Positions 5,309-6,759 of a stretch of DNA of 6,759 nucleotides are shown here, piece after piece. The notes under the pieces were generated by a model, which saw only the letters and a list, made by a program, of their open reading frames with translations, was not told the DNA's origin and did not search any database. The translations under genes and the position numbers were made by a program. This DNA is from Alphaproteobacteria bacterium (GTDB taxonomy: Bacteria; Pseudomonadota; Alphaproteobacteria; Micavibrionales; UBA2020), in NCBI GenBank assembly GCA_029266795.1, contig JAQSWE010000144.1:1-6759 (forward strand), read 5' to 3'. Within the stretch, counting starts at the first letter, position 1. Each line of letters begins with the position of its first letter.

Positions 5309-6001
5309 GTGGATTTCTCGAACTCAACAGGCTGGTCGATGCTGCCGAAAAAACTAGTTATAGTGTTTTGCCTGATATTGTTCGCGGCGGCGATTGCCCT
5401 GATGTACGCCGAACACTTTGGACAATCGCGGCATAGCGGTGATATTTCTCGGCTACAAAATTTTCATACTGGAACCATTTATGTTGAGTTTTTTGGTCAT
5501 GACGATTTTCTTAAATTCCTTGGCACAAGGGAAAAAATAGCTGAAAAGTTTTTGCAAGCACTTGAAACACGTGCGGGGAAATACTTTCCGCAGGAAAAAT
5601 TGGCTTTTAAATTAAATAGTGAAGGCACTTCTTTTGGTGCTCATCCGCTGGATTTAGGTATTCAATTGAATGTTGGAGCCGCAACCTCTGCGCGGACCGT
5701 TTTTACAGCGCAAATCTTCAGAAGTAAATATTTTGACCATTATCAGAATTTCTTGTCCTCTCATAAGCGTGGAGAGCAGGATGTGAGTTTGACGCCTGCA
5801 ATAGCGAAGAAATTTTTGAAGGGAGAAAATTCGCTTAATTTTTTGACGAAAACAATCAAGTTTGAGACGGCGGATATCCGCGAAAATGGCTCTATTCCTT
5901 TAGATCAAATTGCGGATTGGATTTTTGAAAATATGAAGCCCCATGCAAATGAAGCGCGCCAAGCGGAGCAGTATCTCAAAACTGCTGCGGGCGTAGAATA
6001 A
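5309..6001 (+). CDS. Membrane-anchored protein of unknown function, AT-rich gene
   Basis: A 230 aa protein I cannot assign. A short N-terminal tail is followed by KK and one hydrophobic segment (about 16-34), a signal anchor that would place residues 35-230 in the periplasm. The rest is mixed alpha/beta by appearance: TGTIYVEFFGHDDFLKFLG, a charged helix EKIAEKFLQALETRAGKYF, strand-like FGAHPLDLGIQLNVGA and TARTVFTAQIFRSKYF, then lysine-rich helices (AKKFLKGENSLNFLTKTIKFE). It has no cysteine after the membrane segment and no motif I know. From about 5440 the base composition drops sharply; I count 18 G+C in 5461-5520 (30%), against a clearly GC-rich neighbour on each side, so acquisition from elsewhere is plausible. 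The GTG at 5309 is preferred on ribosome-binding-site spacing; GTG 5303 (overlapping the preceding TGA) and ATG 5339 are alternatives. It appears co-transcribed with the methyltransferase gene. Confidence 0.75.
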   Translation: MDFSNSTGWSMLPKKLVIVFCLILFAAAIALMYAEHFGQSRHSGDISRLQNFHTGTIYVEFFGHDDFLKFLGTREKIAEKFLQALETRAGKYFPQEKLAFKLNSEGTSFGAHPLDLGIQLNVGAATSARTVFTAQIFRSKYFDHYQNFLSSHKRGEQDVSLTPAIAKKFLKGENSLNFLTKTIKFETADIRENGSIPLDQIADWIFENMKPHANEARQAEQYLKTAAGVE

Positions 6002-6020
6002 TTTCACCGGTGTTAATTGA

Positions 6021-6419
6021 ATGATCGAAGCCATCTTCGAAATCGTTTTTGAAATCATCATCCAGGGCGGTGCCGAAATCATCGCCGAGGTGGTGACGCA
6101 TAAGTCGCGCAAGCGCCGCCGCGCGCGCGGGATCGAGCCGAAGCCGATGAATCCTGTGGTGGCGGCGGTCCTGTGGTTCGCGCTGGGGGCGCTGATGGGC
6201 GGGGGCAGCCTGATTTTCTTCCCGCATTCGTTTATCCATTCGGAAGGCCTGCGCATCGCCAACCTGATCCTCACGCCGCTGATGCTGGGCGCGATCATGG
6301 CGCTCATCGGCCGCAAGCGCCTTGCCAATGGTGAAGAAACCGTCCCCCTCGACAAATTCTCCAACGCCGCGCTGTTCGCGCTCGGCATGGCAGGCGTGCG
6401 GTTTTTCTTTGCACATTAA
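6021..6419 (+). CDS. Small three-helix inner-membrane protein, function unknown
   Basis: A 132 aa protein I do not recognise. Residues 1-25 form an amphipathic helix with regularly spaced Glu (MIEAIFEIVFEIIIQGG). A very basic stretch follows (KSRKRRRAR, 28-36), then three hydrophobic segments at about 45-67, 77-96 and 111-129. The Arg/Lys cluster before the first segment suggests its N-terminal side is cytoplasmic. The pattern GALMGGGSLIFFP, then LR and LTP, recurs in the next gene, so the two look like paralogues. The ATG at 6021 lies 19 bases after the preceding stop, but no clear Shine-Dalgarno sequence is present; an 8-bp palindrome (CACCGGTG, 6005-6012) occupies the gap. The GC content returns to the local norm here, unlike the gene before. 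Position suggests read-through from the methyltransferase gene. The lack of a ribosome-binding site leaves the exact start uncertain. Confidence 0.72.
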   Translation: MIEAIFEIVFEIIIQGGAEIIAEVVTHKSRKRRRARGIEPKPMNPVVAAVLWFALGALMGGGSLIFFPHSFIHSEGLRIANLILTPLMLGAIMALIGRKRLANGEETVPLDKFSNAALFALGMAGVRFFFAH

Positions 6420-6435
6420 TAACATGTAGTCACGA

Positions 6436-6457
6436 AGCGAATCGCGAGCTATTCGCT
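6436..6457. repeat. Perfect 7-bp inverted repeat (hairpin) between the membrane genes
   Basis: AGCGAAT (6436-6442) and ATTCGCT (6451-6457) form a perfect stem around the 8-base loop CGCGAGCT. It begins 17 bases after the stop of the three-helix protein gene. No T-run follows on either strand, so it is not a standard intrinsic terminator. It may stabilise the transcript's 3' end, or be an operator. The hexamer AGTCAC occurs on both sides (6428-6433 and 6470-6475). Confidence 0.5.
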
Positions 6458-6513
6458 AGCCCCCTGACGAGTCACATCGTTTCCGTTTACCAAAGAAATC
6501 GGTATTCTACGTA

Positions 6514-6522
6514 TGCTATAAT
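6514..6522 (+). promoter_or_regulatory. Extended -10 promoter of the second membrane protein gene
   Basis: TGCTATAAT (6514-6522) is a perfect extended -10 element. I find no good -35 at 16-18 bases (AGAAAT at 17), as is usual when the TGn extension is present. Transcription would start near 6529, giving a leader of about 23 bases that holds GGGAAAGGAAG (6531-6541) as the ribosome-binding site for the ATG at 6552. Confidence 0.6.
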
Positions 6523-6551
6523 TATTTTGAGGGAAAGGAAGTTTGTTAAAC

Positions 6552-6759
6552 ATGGGCGCTTTATTAGAAGCACTGGCGGAAATCCTCTTTTTCGGGACCA
6601 CTTATAGCGGCACAAGGTCAAGCGAGCCTGCGGTAACGCTGGCCGCCGTGTTCATCGTCGCCTGCATCCTCGGCATGATCAGCATGGTTGTGGTGCCTGA
6701 TGCCGTGATCGAAACCATGGCACTGCGCTGGATCGTTCTTGCGATGGCACCGTTTTTTA
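6552..6759 (+). CDS. Small membrane protein (partial), paralogue of the preceding gene
   Basis: An open frame of 69 codons that runs off the window end. It starts with a short amphipathic helix (MGALLEALAEILFFG), a polar linker with TRSSE, a hydrophobic segment at about 26-48 and the beginning of a second at about 58-69. Without any gap it aligns with the preceding protein at a constant offset of 19 residues: P26/P45, G41/G60, S44/S63, P49/P68, I53/I72, L58-R59/L77-R78, L63/L82 and P67/P86. It lacks the basic stretch of its neighbour. The ATG is about 12 bases from AGGA; an in-frame TTG at 6543 sits too close to the ribosome-binding site. It has its own promoter. By analogy the full protein probably has three membrane segments. 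The function is unknown. Confidence 0.75.
   Translation, partial: MGALLEALAEILFFGTTYSGTRSSEPAVTLAAVFIVACILGMISMVVVPDAVIETMALRWIVLAMAPFF

Noticed and set aside
5900..6388. Minus-strand open frames opposite the three-helix membrane protein
   Set aside because: They span the stop of the AT-rich gene and the whole membrane gene without a domain or start signal.

Overview
The window looks like chromosomal DNA from an alphaproteobacterium. Most of it is GC-rich, and the DsbA-family protein, the MutT, the GAF protein and the UbiE-like methyltransferase all read like alphaproteobacterial family members. That assignment rests on protein character only, since there is no rRNA or other marker. Nine protein genes are supported, the last one cut by the window edge. 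I see no tRNA, rRNA, CRISPR array, insertion sequence or phage gene.

Left part (1-2497), all on the minus strand. In transcription order it holds a cytoplasmic protein with three tandem 30-residue MORN/YwqK-like repeats, a small secreted cysteine-rich protein, a membrane-anchored DsbA-family thiol oxidoreductase, a strong intrinsic terminator, and a short cation diffusion facilitator (CDF) transporter with its own promoter. The cysteine-rich protein, DsbA and CDF genes form a plausible envelope redox and metal-handling group. Two of them have promoters placed so that the mRNA would begin at the start codon (leaderless).

Middle part (2498-4563). A 249-base divergent intergenic region leads into a plus-strand pair: a divergent DnaQ-type 3'-5' exonuclease and a MutT Nudix hydrolase one base behind it. 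Both suggest replication fidelity or nucleotide hygiene. MutT meets a minus-strand single-domain GAF sensor protein tail to tail, and the two stop codons share the bases TTAA. The GAF gene has a good sigma-70-like promoter in the divergent gap it shares with the methyltransferase gene.

Right part (4563-6759), plus strand. A SAM-dependent methyltransferase gene overlaps or abuts an unrecognised, markedly AT-rich gene for a membrane-anchored protein. A small three-helix membrane protein gene follows. After a 132-base gap with a hairpin and an extended -10 promoter, a second small membrane protein starts and runs off the end. These last two proteins align without gaps across their first membrane segments, so they look like tandem paralogues of an unnamed family.

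No clear new defence or mobile system is visible. The most unusual items are the tandem membrane paralogues, the AT-rich gene of foreign appearance, the DnaQ-like exonuclease with an altered Exo II motif coupled to mutT, the leaderless promoters, and the cysteine-rich/DsbA/CDF cluster.
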